Of a stretch of 64,000 bases of DNA, positions 35,813-44,230 are shown in pieces. This stretch comes from Palsa-459 sp963841965 (lineage in GTDB: Bacteria; Actinomycetota; Acidimicrobiia; Acidimicrobiales; RAAP-2). Below the pieces are notes generated by a model. It saw nothing but the letters and a program-made list of their open reading frames with translations. It searched no databases and had not been told where the DNA came from. The DNA is taken from NCBI GenBank assembly GCA_963841965.1, contig CAWJES010000010.1, forward strand, positions 558,001-622,000, in the 5' to 3' direction. Position 1 is the stretch's first letter; every line of letters starts with the position of its first letter. The position numbers and the translations under genes were made by a program.

Positions 35813-37099
35813 CCACGTTCAAGGCCGCCGGCAGCACCGACCCGGGGCAGGTGCGGTCCCAGAACCAGGATGCGTTCGTCGCGTCGGAGGCCCTCGTCCT
35901 CATCGCGGACGGCATGGGCGGGTACGCCGGCGGCGAGGTGGCCGCGGCCATCGCCGCAGAGGTGGTCGAGGCCGAGTTCGGGGTGGACCGCACGGCGAGG
36001 GGGCTGGGCGCGGCGGTCCTCGACGCGAACCGCAGGATCTTCGAGCGGGGCGGGGAACCGGGCCTCGCGGGCATGGGCACGACGCTCGTCGCGGTCGCCG
36101 TCATCGCCGCAGGCGGGTCCGAGCGCCTGCTGCTCGCCAACGTCGGCGACTCGCGCTGCTACCTGCTCCGCGACGGCAACCTGCGCCAACTGACCGAGGA
36201 CCACTCTGTCGCCGCCGAGCTGGTCCGCCTCGGGAGGATCGACGACGCGGAGGAGGCGGAGCACCCCGGGCGCCACGTCCTGACGCGCGCGCTGGGCGTC
36301 GACCACGACGTCGAGCCCGACATGATCGAGATGGAGCCGCGTGCGGACGACCGCCTGCTCCTGTGCAGCGACGGTCTGAGCAACGAGCTGTCCCTGGAGG
36401 ACATGCGGGGCCTCCTGGCGGTCGGCGAGCCCAGCGATGCGGCACGCGCCCTGGTCGCCGCGGCCAACGCCCACGGCGGCGTGGACAACATCACCGCTGT
36501 CGTGGCCGACGTGCTCGAGGCGCCGGCGCTCCCGCCGGACGCCACCGGCGTCGTCGCGGTGGCCGCCGGCCCCGCCGCGCTCGAGCCGCTGCCGCGGCCC
36601 TCGATGTGGGACCGCCGGCGCCGGCGCCGCCAGGAGCGCCGCGAGCGGCGCACGTGGAACAAGTGGGTGAGCCTGCGCGGCGCGGTGTTCGTGATCGCAG
36701 TCGCCGCCGTCCTCGTGGGCGCGTGGTTCGTGCTGCGCTGGTATGCGACGTCGAGCTACTACGTCACCGAGAAGGACGGCCACGTCGTCATCTACCAGGG
36801 GAGGCCCGGGGGGTTCTGGCGATGGAAGCCCGTGCTCGTGACCGTCGAGCCCTACAAGGCGAGCGAGATCCCGCCGGCGGACGTCCCGATGCTGAAGGGC
36901 AACGTGATCGAGGCGACGCGCGCGGACGCGACCAGCTACGCGAAGAACCTCCACGTGATGTGGATGGCGCAGACCGGGGCGACGACGACCACGACCACAC
37001 ACCACCACGTACCCGGCCTACGGCTACCCGACGACGACGTCGTCATACGCGACGACCACCACGGTCGCCACCACGACCACGACGACGAAGGTGGGCTGA
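35809..37099 (+). CDS. pstP: PP2C-family Ser/Thr phosphatase (PstP-like), membrane anchored, one apparent frameshift
   Basis: The catalytic domain (residues 1-235) has the PP2C metal-site motifs: VRSQNQDAF, LIADGMGGYAGGEVA, LLLCSDGL and GGVDNITAVV. A basic segment, one transmembrane helix at about residues 288-310 and an extracytoplasmic part follow, ending in a Thr-rich tail. The frame breaks in the ACC/CAC repeat at about 36996-37002. Shifting by one base continues as YPAYGYPTTTSSYATTTT to a TGA at 37097-37099, directly abutting the pbpA GTG, which fits the operon. Without the shift the frame runs through pbpA. It dephosphorylates PknB and its substrates. No rodA/ftsW gene follows, unlike the mycobacterial order. 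Confidence 0.9.
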
Positions 37100-38611
37100 G
37101 TGCGACGCCGCATCACCGGGCTGACGCTGATCGTGCTGGTGCTGCTCGCCACCGTCCTCGTCCAGGCCGTCTACGTCCAGCTCTACCGGGCGCCTGCCCT
37201 CAACGCCGACCCCGCCAACCCGCGCAACCAGCAGTCCGCGACCCAGTTCCCGCGCGGGGACATCACCTCGGCCGAGGGCACGGTGCTCGCCGTGTCGGTC
37301 CCGAGCAAGACCCCCGGCTACCCCTGGAAGCGGATCTACCCGCTCGGATCGCTCACCGCGAGCGTGGTCGGGTACAACTCGGACTACTACGGGACCGCCG
37401 GGATCGAGTACCAGTACGACCACTACCTGGTCTCGCACCCCCAGCCCGCGCAGAGCATCTCGCAGCTGCTCTCCCCGGTGCGCTCCACGGACAACGTGAA
37501 CCTCACGCTCGAGATCGCGCTCCAGCGGGTGGCCGAGCAGGCGCTCGGCGGGAAGGACGGCGCGGTCGTGGCGATCGACCCGCGCACCGGGGCGGTGCTC
37601 TCCATGTACTCCAACCCGACGTACGATCCCGCTCCGCTCGCGTCCCCCGTGACCGCGGTGCAGCAGGCCGCCTGGGCGCGGTACACGAGGAACAACGCGG
37701 AGGGCTTCCCCCCGCTCGGGAACCTCGCCATCCAGCAGACGTTCCCGCCGGGCTCGACCTTCAAGGTGGTGACGACCGCCGCCGTCTACCGGTTCGATCC
37801 CGCCCTGCAGTACAAGAGCTATCCGTCGACCGTCTGCATCCCGCTGCCCGAGTCGAACAAGAAGCTGTGCAACGACGGGCTCACCGCGTGCGGCGGGACG
37901 ATCGCGATCATGCTGCCGGTCTCGTGCGACCCCGGCTACGCCCAGGTCGGGATGGACCTCGGCGGCACGACGCTGTACAACCAGGCCACCCTGTTCGGAT
38001 ACAACGCGATCCCGCCGCTCGACCTCCCCGGTGTCGTGCCGTCGAGCTTCCCGACCCCCACCGAGCTGCTCCCGCAGAACCTCGGGCCACCGGGCGTCGC
38101 GTACTCGGCGATCGGCCAGCAGAACGTCCGGGCGACCGCGCTGCAGGACGCGCTCGTCGCCGCGGGGATCGCCGACGGCGGCCGGGTGATGGCGCCGCAC
38201 CTGCTCAACACCGTGACGGACCAGAACGACCAGATCATCTCGTCGTGGAAGCCCTCGGTCTGGCGCCACCCGCTGTCGGCGTCGCAGGCCGCCCAGGTCG
38301 TGCCCCTGATGCAGAACGTCGTCAAGTACGGCACGGCGTCGGGGGTCGGCTTCCTGTACCAGGACGACGTCGCGGCGAAGACCGGCACCGCCCAGACCGG
38401 CAACGCCGTGCAGAACACCGACGACTGGATGATCGCGTTCGCTCCGGCGACGGACCCCGTCGTCGCGGTCGGCGTCGTGGTGCCCTTCCAGGCCAACTAC
38501 GACTACGGCGCCACGGTCGCGGGCCCCATCGTCAAGTGCGTCATCGAGGCGCAGCTCGCGATCGACGCCCACGAGCCCCCCACCGGCACCGCGACGACGT
38601 GTCCGTCGTGA
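37100..38611 (+). CDS. pbpA: class B penicillin-binding protein (PbpA-like)
   Basis: The 503 residues have an N-terminal membrane anchor (LTLIVLVLLATVLVQAVYV), a dimerisation/pedestal domain with FPRGDITSAEG, and a transpeptidase domain. The active-site S-T-F-K lies in PPGSTFKVV at residues 219-222, the second motif appears as SCD in LPVSCDPGY, and KTGTAQTG is the KTG box. It cross-links peptidoglycan during growth. The GTG start abuts the phosphatase stop. The SCD in place of the usual SxN is notable. Confidence 0.92.
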   Translation: MRRRITGLTLIVLVLLATVLVQAVYVQLYRAPALNADPANPRNQQSATQFPRGDITSAEGTVLAVSVPSKTPGYPWKRIYPLGSLTASVVGYNSDYYGTAGIEYQYDHYLVSHPQPAQSISQLLSPVRSTDNVNLTLEIALQRVAEQALGGKDGAVVAIDPRTGAVLSMYSNPTYDPAPLASPVTAVQQAAWARYTRNNAEGFPPLGNLAIQQTFPPGSTFKVVTTAAVYRFDPALQYKSYPSTVCIPLPESNKKLCNDGLTACGGTIAIMLPVSCDPGYAQVGMDLGGTTLYNQATLFGYNAIPPLDLPGVVPSSFPTPTELLPQNLGPPGVAYSAIGQQNVRATALQDALVAAGIADGGRVMAPHLLNTVTDQNDQIISSWKPSVWRHPLSASQAAQVVPLMQNVVKYGTASGVGFLYQDDVAAKTGTAQTGNAVQNTDDWMIAFAPATDPVVAVGVVVPFQANYDYGATVAGPIVKCVIEAQLAIDAHEPPTGTATTCPS

Positions 38612-38642
38612 TCGCAAACCCGACCACCGCAGAGAAGCGGAA

Positions 38643-38648
38643 TAGGCT
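38643..38648 (+). promoter_or_regulatory. -10 element of pknB
   Basis: TAGGCT nine bases before the pknB ATG and 31 bp after the pbpA stop, so pknB probably has its own start in addition to read-through. Confidence 0.5.
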
Positions 38649-38657
38649 CGGCCGCTG

Positions 38658-40556
38658 ATGGAGCCCGTCACCACCCCCCGGATCTTCTCCAACCGCTACG
38701 AGGTGACGCACCTGATCGCCCGGGGCGGGATGGCCCAGGTCTACCGCGCGCGCGACACCCTGCTGGGCCGCTACGTCGCGCTCAAGGTGCTGTTCCCCGA
38801 GCTCTCCGTCGACCGGACGTTCGTCGAGCGGTTCCGCCGCGAGGCCCAGGCGGCCGCGAACCTCAGCCACCCCAACATCGTCGCCGTCTACGACTGGGGC
38901 GAGGACGAGAACTCCTACTTCATCGTCATGGAGCTCATCACGGGCCGGTCGCTCGCCGGCGAGCTGCGCGACGAGCGCACGATCCCCGCGCAGCGCGCCG
39001 CCACGATCGCCGCGCAGGTCGCGTCCGCCCTCGCCTACGCGCACCGCAACGGCGTCGTGCACCGCGACATCAAGCCGGGCAACGTGCTGCTCACCGACGA
39101 CGGCCAGGTGAAGGTCACCGACTTCGGCATCGCCCAGGCGGTCAGCACCGAGGAGGGGCTGACGATGGCGGGCTCGGTCATGGGCACCGCCGCCTACTTC
39201 TCGCCCGAGCAGGCCGAGGGCGCGGTCGTCGACGGCCGCAGCGACATCTACTCGCTCGGCGTCGTCCTCTACGAGATGCTCGCCGGGAGACCGCCGTTCG
39301 TCGGGGACTCCCCGGTCGCGGTCGCCTCCATGCACGTGCGCAACCAGCCGCCGCTCCTGCGCGACCTCAACCCCGCGGTGCCCGCGGGGATCGAGCAGGT
39401 GACGATGCACGCGCTCGCCAAGTCGCCCCAGGACCGCTACCAGAGCGCCGAGGAGTTCCGCGCGGATCTGCTGCGGTTCTCCGAGGGGCTGCCCGTGCTG
39501 GCCGGCTCGGTCGCCGGCGGCGCCACCGCGATGCTGGCCGCCCAGGGCGCGACGTCGGTCGTCGCGGCCCAGGGCTCCACCCGCGCGAACCCCCCCGTGG
39601 AGGTCATGGGCGGTCCCGTCACCGGGGTCGCGACCAAGAAGAAGTCGACCCGGAACGCCACGATCATCGCCATCGTGCTCGTGCTGGTGCTCGCAGGCGT
39701 CGGATTCGCCATCTGGCACGCGACGAAGGGCTCGAACAAGGTGGCCGTGCCGAACGTCGTGGGCCAGACGGTGATCGCCGCGACCTCGGAGATCACGGGC
39801 CACGGGCTGGTCGTGGGCAAGACCGTGTCGGTCGTCTCGACGGCGGCGGCGGGGACCGTGACGTCGACCGACCCGGCGGCGGGGACCGAGCTCAAGCCCA
39901 AGGGCGCTGTCACGCTCGACGTCTCCAAGGGTCCCGTCACCACCGTGACGGTGCCGCCGGTGACCGGGCTCAGCCTCGCGACCGCACAGAACACCCTGTC
40001 GGCCCAGAAGCTCAACTTCACGACCACGAACGCGGTGACCTCCACGTCCGCGGCGCAGATCGGCACGGTCGTCGCCCAGACCCCAGCGGCCGGCTCGACG
40101 GTCAACACGGGCACCTCGGTCACGCTGTCGGTGGTCTCGTCTTCGACGACCTTCCCCGTCCCCGACGTGACGAGCCAGACCGCGATCGCCGCGGCGGCGA
40201 CGCTCGGCCAGGACGGCCTGAAGGTCGGCACCCAGACCTCGACGTGCTCGAGCACGATCGCCAAGGGCCTCGTGTCCGCCACCTCGCCGACCACCAACAC
40301 CCAGGTCGCCTCGGGCACGACGATCAACCTCGTCGTGTCGTCGGGCGCCTGCCCGGTCCAGGTGCCCAACGTCGTCGGCTTCACCCAGTCGGCGGCGACG
40401 TCGGCGATCACGTCCGCGGGACTGAGCCCGGTCGTCATCACCCCGACGTGCCAGATCGGTCAGAACCCGACGAACAACGTCGCGTCGCAGTCGCCCACCG
40501 CACCCTCGACGGCGCAGCCGGGCTCTCAGGTGACGATCACGATGGGCTGCGCCTGA
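38658..40556 (+). CDS. pknB: Ser/Thr protein kinase PknB with PASTA repeats
   Basis: 632 residues. The kinase domain has the ATP-binding Lys43 in ALKVLFPE, the catalytic loop HRDIKPGN (Asp137) and DFG at 155-157. The activation loop TEEGLTMAGSVMGTAAY contains candidate autophosphorylation sites. One transmembrane helix is at about residues 331-352. Four extracellular PASTA repeats follow, each with V-x-V-P-x-V-like openings (VAVPNVVGQT, VTVPPVTGLS, FPVPDVTSQT, VQVPNVVGF); the last two contain Cys pairs that may form disulphides. The domains sense muropeptides or lipid II. It converges with trpG, overlapping by 20 bp. No pknA gene is present. Confidence 0.96.
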   Translation: MEPVTTPRIFSNRYEVTHLIARGGMAQVYRARDTLLGRYVALKVLFPELSVDRTFVERFRREAQAAANLSHPNIVAVYDWGEDENSYFIVMELITGRSLAGELRDERTIPAQRAATIAAQVASALAYAHRNGVVHRDIKPGNVLLTDDGQVKVTDFGIAQAVSTEEGLTMAGSVMGTAAYFSPEQAEGAVVDGRSDIYSLGVVLYEMLAGRPPFVGDSPVAVASMHVRNQPPLLRDLNPAVPAGIEQVTMHALAKSPQDRYQSAEEFRADLLRFSEGLPVLAGSVAGGATAMLAAQGATSVVAAQGSTRANPPVEVMGGPVTGVATKKKSTRNATIIAIVLVLVLAGVGFAIWHATKGSNKVAVPNVVGQTVIAATSEITGHGLVVGKTVSVVSTAAAGTVTSTDPAAGTELKPKGAVTLDVSKGPVTTVTVPPVTGLSLATAQNTLSAQKLNFTTTNAVTSTSAAQIGTVVAQTPAAGSTVNTGTSVTLSVVSSSTTFPVPDVTSQTAIAAAATLGQDGLKVGTQTSTCSSTIAKGLVSATSPTTNTQVASGTTINLVVSSGACPVQVPNVVGFTQSAATSAITSAGLSPVVITPTCQIGQNPTNNVASQSPTAPSTAQPGSQVTITMGCA

Positions 40557-41124
40557 GCGACGCGAGGAAGTTCGCCAGGATCGCCGGGCCCTCGCCCGTC
40601 AGCACGCTCTCGGGGTGGAACTGGATGCCCTCGACGGGCAAGGACCGATGCCTGACCCCCATGACCACGTCCTCGGTCCACGCGGTGACCTCGAGCACGT
40701 CGGGCAGCGTCGAAGGCTCGATGACGAGCGAGTGGTATCGAGCGGCGGAGAACGGGTTCGCGATCCCCTCGTAGATGCCGGTCCCCACGTGGCGGACGTC
40801 GCTCGGCTTGCCGTGGAGGATCTCGGGGGCTCCGACGATCATCGCGCCGAACACCTGGCCGATGGCCTGGTGGCCGAGGCAGACGCCCAGGATCGGGACG
40901 GACCCGGCGAGCTCGGCGATGACCGCGGTCGTGATCCCGGCGTCCTCGGGACGCCCGGGGCCCGGGGAGATCACGATGGCGTCGGGCTCGAGTGCCGCGA
41001 CGCCCGCGACGTCGACCCGGTCGTTGCGCCGGACCTCGAGGACCGCGCCCATCGCGCCCAGCGCCTGGACGAGGTTGTACGTGAACGAGTCGTAGTTGTC
41101 GATCACCACGATCCGGGGCGCCAC
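40537..41124 (-). CDS. trpG: anthranilate/aminodeoxychorismate synthase glutaminase component
   Basis: The 195-residue class I glutamine amidotransferase has the family start IVVIDNYDSFTYNLVQ, ISPGPGRPEDAG, the nucleophile Cys in GVCLGHQAIG, and HSL/FHPES for the catalytic His-Glu. It supplies ammonia for anthranilate (tryptophan) or p-aminobenzoate (folate) synthesis; no synthase partner is nearby, so it could serve both. A trpG gene beside pknB is the standard actinobacterial context. The GTG at 41124 starts exactly at the first strand. Confidence 0.93.
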   Translation of the reverse strand: MAPRIVVIDNYDSFTYNLVQALGAMGAVLEVRRNDRVDVAGVAALEPDAIVISPGPGRPEDAGITTAVIAELAGSVPILGVCLGHQAIGQVFGAMIVGAPEILHGKPSDVRHVGTGIYEGIANPFSAARYHSLVIEPSTLPDVLEVTAWTEDVVMGVRHRSLPVEGIQFHPESVLTGEGPAILANFLASLRRSPS

Positions 41125-41168
41125 GCGGCGAGCGTACCCGGCGCCTCTGGGGCACCCCCCGCGGCCGG

Positions 41169-41174
41169 TAGCAT
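41169..41174 (+). promoter_or_regulatory. -10 element of crgA
   Basis: TAGCAT eight bases before the crgA ATG; consistent with a leaderless or near-leaderless message. Confidence 0.45.
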
Positions 41175-41182
41175 TGCCAGCC

Positions 41183-41473
41183 ATGGCAAAAGCGCAGAAG
41201 GCCGCCAAGTCGACGCCGAAGCACCGGGGCAAGACCACGGGCCGGTACATGCCGGCCGAGCAGACGGGCCGCTACACGAAGCCCATCCCGAAGGACGTCC
41301 GCACCTCGCCCAGGTGGTTCGGGACCGTCGGGGTGCTCGGACTCGTGCTGGGCGGCGTCCTGCTCATGGGGAACTACCTGCAGTTCCTGCCGGGCTCGGT
41401 CAGCCCGTGGTATCTCGTGGCCGGGTTGGGCGCCGTGCTCGCGGGCTTCATCCTGCTGACCAAGTACCACTAG
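41183..41473 (+). CDS. crgA: cell division protein CrgA
   Basis: The 96-residue protein has a basic cytosolic head (KSTPKHRGKTTGRYMP), the conserved SPRWFGTVGVLGLVLG opening of helix 1, a short loop with NYLQFLPG and a second helix ending LLTKYH. CrgA binds FtsZ, FtsQ and PBPs and recruits or delays septum components in actinobacteria. It is actinobacteria-specific, which supports the assignment of the organism. It is divergent from trpG, as in other actinobacterial genomes. Confidence 0.94.
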   Translation: MAKAQKAAKSTPKHRGKTTGRYMPAEQTGRYTKPIPKDVRTSPRWFGTVGVLGLVLGGVLLMGNYLQFLPGSVSPWYLVAGLGAVLAGFILLTKYH

Positions 41474-41481
41474 CGTTGCGT

Positions 41482-41496
41482 GCCGGCTGCGCCGGC
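41482..41496. terminator. hairpin between convergent crgA and thiolase
   Basis: GCCGGC-TGC-GCCGGC, 6-bp stem with a 3-base loop, in the 30-bp gap between two converging stops. No T-run. Confidence 0.4.
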
Positions 41497-41503
41497 GCCC
41501 CGC

Positions 41504-42682
41504 TCAGCCCAGCCGCTCGATGATCGTCGCGTTCGCCATCCCGCCGCCCTCGCACATCGTCTGGAGGCCGTAGCGGCCGCCCGTGCGCTCGAGCTCGTTG
41601 AGCAGGGTCGCCGCGAGCTTCGCGCCCGATGCGCCGAGGGGGTGGCCGAGTGCGATCGCCCCGCCGTTGACGTTGACCTTCGACATGTCGGGGTGCAGCT
41701 CGCGCTCCCAGGCGACGATCACCGAGGCGAACGCCTCGTTGATCTCGACGAGATCGATGTCGTCCATCGTGAGTCCGGCGCGCTCGAGGATCCTGCGCGT
41801 CGCGGGGATCGGGCCGGTGAGCATCGTCACGGGGTCGACGCCGGCCAGCGCGAACGAGTGGAACCGCGCACGAGGCGTGAGGCCGAGCGCCGCAGCGCGC
41901 TCCTCGCTCATGATGAGCACCGCCGAGGCGCCGTCGGTGATCTGCGACGAGTTGCCGGCGGTGACCTTGCCGTCCTCCTTGAAGGCGGGCTTGAGCTTGG
42001 CGAGTCCCTCGAGCGAGCTGTCCGGACGGATCCCCTCGTCGGCCGTCATGACCTCGTCGGTGTCGTTGCCCTCGTCGTCGCGGACCCGGACGGCCACGAT
42101 CTCGTTGTCGAAGCGGCCCTCGGCCGTCGCCCGGGCTGCGCGCTGGTGGCTCTGCAGGCTCCATTCGTCGAGCTCCTCGCGGCTGATGCCCCACTCGTCG
42201 GCGATCATCTCTGCGCCGATCCCCTGGTTGAACCTGCCCTTGATCGAGCTGTACCGCTCGACGACCCTCGGGCCGAAGGGGAAGCCGAGGTTGGGGACGA
42301 TCGAGGAGCCCATGGGCGTGCGGGTCATGCCCTCGACCCCCATCGCGATCACGACGTCGTAGGCACCGGCGATGACCCCCTGGGCGGCGAAGTGCATGGA
42401 CTGCTGGGAGCTCCCGCACTGCCGGTCGATCGTGGTCGCGGGCACGGACTCGGGCCAGCCCGCGGCGAGCACCGCGTTGCGGCCGATGTTGAGCGACTGC
42501 TCGCCGACCTGCATCACGCACCCGCAGATCACGTCGTCGACGAGCTCGGGGTCGAGGTCGTTGCGCTCCTGGAGCGCCTTCAGCGTCTCGGACGCCAGGT
42601 CCACGGCGTGCCAGTTGCGAAGCTTCCCGTTTCGCTTGCCGCCGGGGGTGCGGACTGCGTCGACGATGACCGCGGTGGACAT
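41504..42682 (-). CDS. acetyl-CoA C-acyltransferase (thiolase)
   Basis: The 392 residues have the nucleophilic Cys in DRQCGSSQQSMHFAAQGV near residue 88, the substrate loop NVNGGAIALGHPLGASGAK with the conserved His, and the second Cys near the end in CEGGGMANATII. The start MSTAVIVDAVRTPGGKRNGK is typical of FadA-type enzymes of beta-oxidation. No other beta-oxidation gene is adjacent. It is divergent from a hotdog thioesterase. Confidence 0.93.
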   Translation of the reverse strand: MSTAVIVDAVRTPGGKRNGKLRNWHAVDLASETLKALQERNDLDPELVDDVICGCVMQVGEQSLNIGRNAVLAAGWPESVPATTIDRQCGSSQQSMHFAAQGVIAGAYDVVIAMGVEGMTRTPMGSSIVPNLGFPFGPRVVERYSSIKGRFNQGIGAEMIADEWGISREELDEWSLQSHQRAARATAEGRFDNEIVAVRVRDDEGNDTDEVMTADEGIRPDSSLEGLAKLKPAFKEDGKVTAGNSSQITDGASAVLIMSEERAAALGLTPRARFHSFALAGVDPVTMLTGPIPATRRILERAGLTMDDIDLVEINEAFASVIVAWERELHPDMSKVNVNGGAIALGHPLGASGAKLAATLLNELERTGGRYGLQTMCEGGGMANATIIERLG

Positions 42683-42762
42683 GGGGCCTCCTTGTCGTGG
42701 CCGGTCGGACCGGCCGGTTCATCGTACCGGGCACCACGGACCCCTCGTCGTGGCGCTGTGGC

Positions 42763-42768
42763 TATGGT
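42763..42768 (+). promoter_or_regulatory. -10 element of the thioesterase gene
   Basis: TATGGT six bases before GTG 42775, in the divergent region with the thiolase. Confidence 0.45.
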
Positions 42769-42774
42769 CGCATC

Positions 42775-43236
42775 GTGCCGGATGACCGCTCCGCCGACGC
42801 CCTCTACAAGGACATGGACCGGTGGCTCGGCGACGGCGGGATGCCGGTGCTCGGCGTGCTCGGCGCGAGCCTCGACGCCTACGGCGTCGACGGCGAGGAC
42901 CTCGGCTGGGTGGACGGCTCGTTCACGCCGACCGAGCTCGCGTGCAACCCGCATGGGATCGTCCAGGCCGGCATCCATGGCGTGCTGCTCGACGCCGCGA
43001 TGAACTTCGCGATCAACGCGGCGCTGCGCGGGAGGGACAGGACGCGCGGCACCCTCGAGATGAAGATCGAGACGATGCGCCCCGCGATGCTCGGGTCCGC
43101 CCACGTCCTGCGCGGGGAGGTCACGCGGATGGCCAAGCAGGTCGCGTTCGCCGAGGCCTCGGTGCGCGACGACGCGGGCGTGCTGCTCAGCCGTGCGACG
43201 GGGACCTTCCTGCTCCTGCGGACAGAACCCGCCTGA
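42775..43236 (+). CDS. PaaI-like hotdog-fold thioesterase
   Basis: The 153 residues include the hotdog helix and active-site region GIVQAGIHGVLLDAAMNFAI, where the family's conserved Gly and acidic residue lie, and strands TRGTLEMKIETMRPA and LLSRATGTFLLL. Such enzymes hydrolyse acyl-CoA thioesters. GTG 42775 was selected because it matches the -10 spacing and lacks any closer ribosome site. Being divergent from the thiolase suggests a shared acyl-CoA role. It converges with pirin, leaving 4 bp. Confidence 0.85.
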   Translation: MPDDRSADALYKDMDRWLGDGGMPVLGVLGASLDAYGVDGEDLGWVDGSFTPTELACNPHGIVQAGIHGVLLDAAMNFAINAALRGRDRTRGTLEMKIETMRPAMLGSAHVLRGEVTRMAKQVAFAEASVRDDAGVLLSRATGTFLLLRTEPA

Positions 43237-43240
43237 TTCG

Positions 43241-44196
43241 TCAGGCGCCGGTCGCGGGGATCGTGCCGAGCCGGCCGGCGTCGTAGTCCTCGAACGCCTG
43301 GACCAGCTCGGCCTTGGTGTTCATCACGAACGGCCCGTAGACGGCGACCGGCTCCTTGATGGGCCGTCCGCCGAGGACGAGGACCTCGAGCGCGTCGGTC
43401 CGCGAGTCCTGGCGGTCGTCCGCAGCGACGACGAGTGGGTCACCGGCGCCCAGGACGGCGAGCTGGCCCTCGTGCAGCGGGTCCGCTCCGTGCCGACCGA
43501 GCCCGCACCGGCGAGCGCGTAGACGAGGGCGTTGAACGTCGGGTCCCACGGAGTTCGAGCTGGCCGCCCGGCGTGACGGTCGCGTGCACCAGGGCGACGG
43601 GGGTGTGCGTGACGCCCGGGCCCCCGATGCCGCCGACGGATCCGGCGATGACGCGCACGAGCGCCCCGGCGTCGTGGGTCGTGACGAGCGAGACGGCCCC
43701 GGGCTCGATGCCCTGGTAGCGCGGCGCGACCATCTTGTCGCTCGCCGGCAGGTTCACCCACAGCTGGATGCCGTGGAACAGGCCACCCTGACGCGATCAG
43801 CGCCTCGGGGGGTCGCTCGATGTGCAGGATCCCGGCCCCCGCGGTCATCCACTGGGTGCCGCCGTTCTCGATGAGCCCGCCGCCGCCGATGGAGTCCTGG
43901 TGCACGAAGGTGCCGTCGATCATGTACGTGACGGTCTCGAACCCGCGGTGCGGGTGCCACGGCGTGCCCTTGGGCTCGCCCGGGGCGTACTGGACCTCGC
44001 CCATCTGGTCCATGTGGATGAACGGGTCGAGCTCGGCCATGGACACGCCGTGGAAGGCGCGCCGCACGGGGAAGCCCTCGCCCTCGAGCCCGCTCGGGGC
44101 GGTCGTGACCTTCACGACGGGACGGGGCAGCGAGGTCAACCCCGGGCGGTCGAGCCGGGCGAGGGTGGTGAGGTCTTGGACGGTGACAGCAGGCAT
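43241..44196 (-). pseudogene. pirin-family protein, interrupted by three frameshifts
   Basis: The first part reads as a clean pirin: MPAVTVQDLTTLARLDRP, AFHGVSMAELDPFIHMDQMG, the cupin metal-site HPHRGFETVTYMIDG and HQDSIGGGGLIENGG. The frame breaks at the CCC run 43786-43788 (one extra base), continues in a second frame (MVAPRYQGIEPGAVSLV), then needs an added base near 43550 to reach WDPTFNALVYALAG, and another near 43488-43492 to reach the proper end (GQLAVLGAGDPLVV through TIPATGA, stop 43241). Pirins are cupins with possible quercetinase activity. Either this is a decaying gene or the sequence is poor here; the neighbour amidase also breaks. Confidence 0.8.
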
Positions 44197-44230
44197 GCCC
44201 TCTCCAACGCCGCGACCGCGGGGAAGATTC

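Noticed and set aside
35401..38658. a 1085-codon frame joining FHA, phosphatase and PBP regions
   Set aside because: It contains the phosphatase only in its middle; fhaB and pbpA are encoded in other frames.
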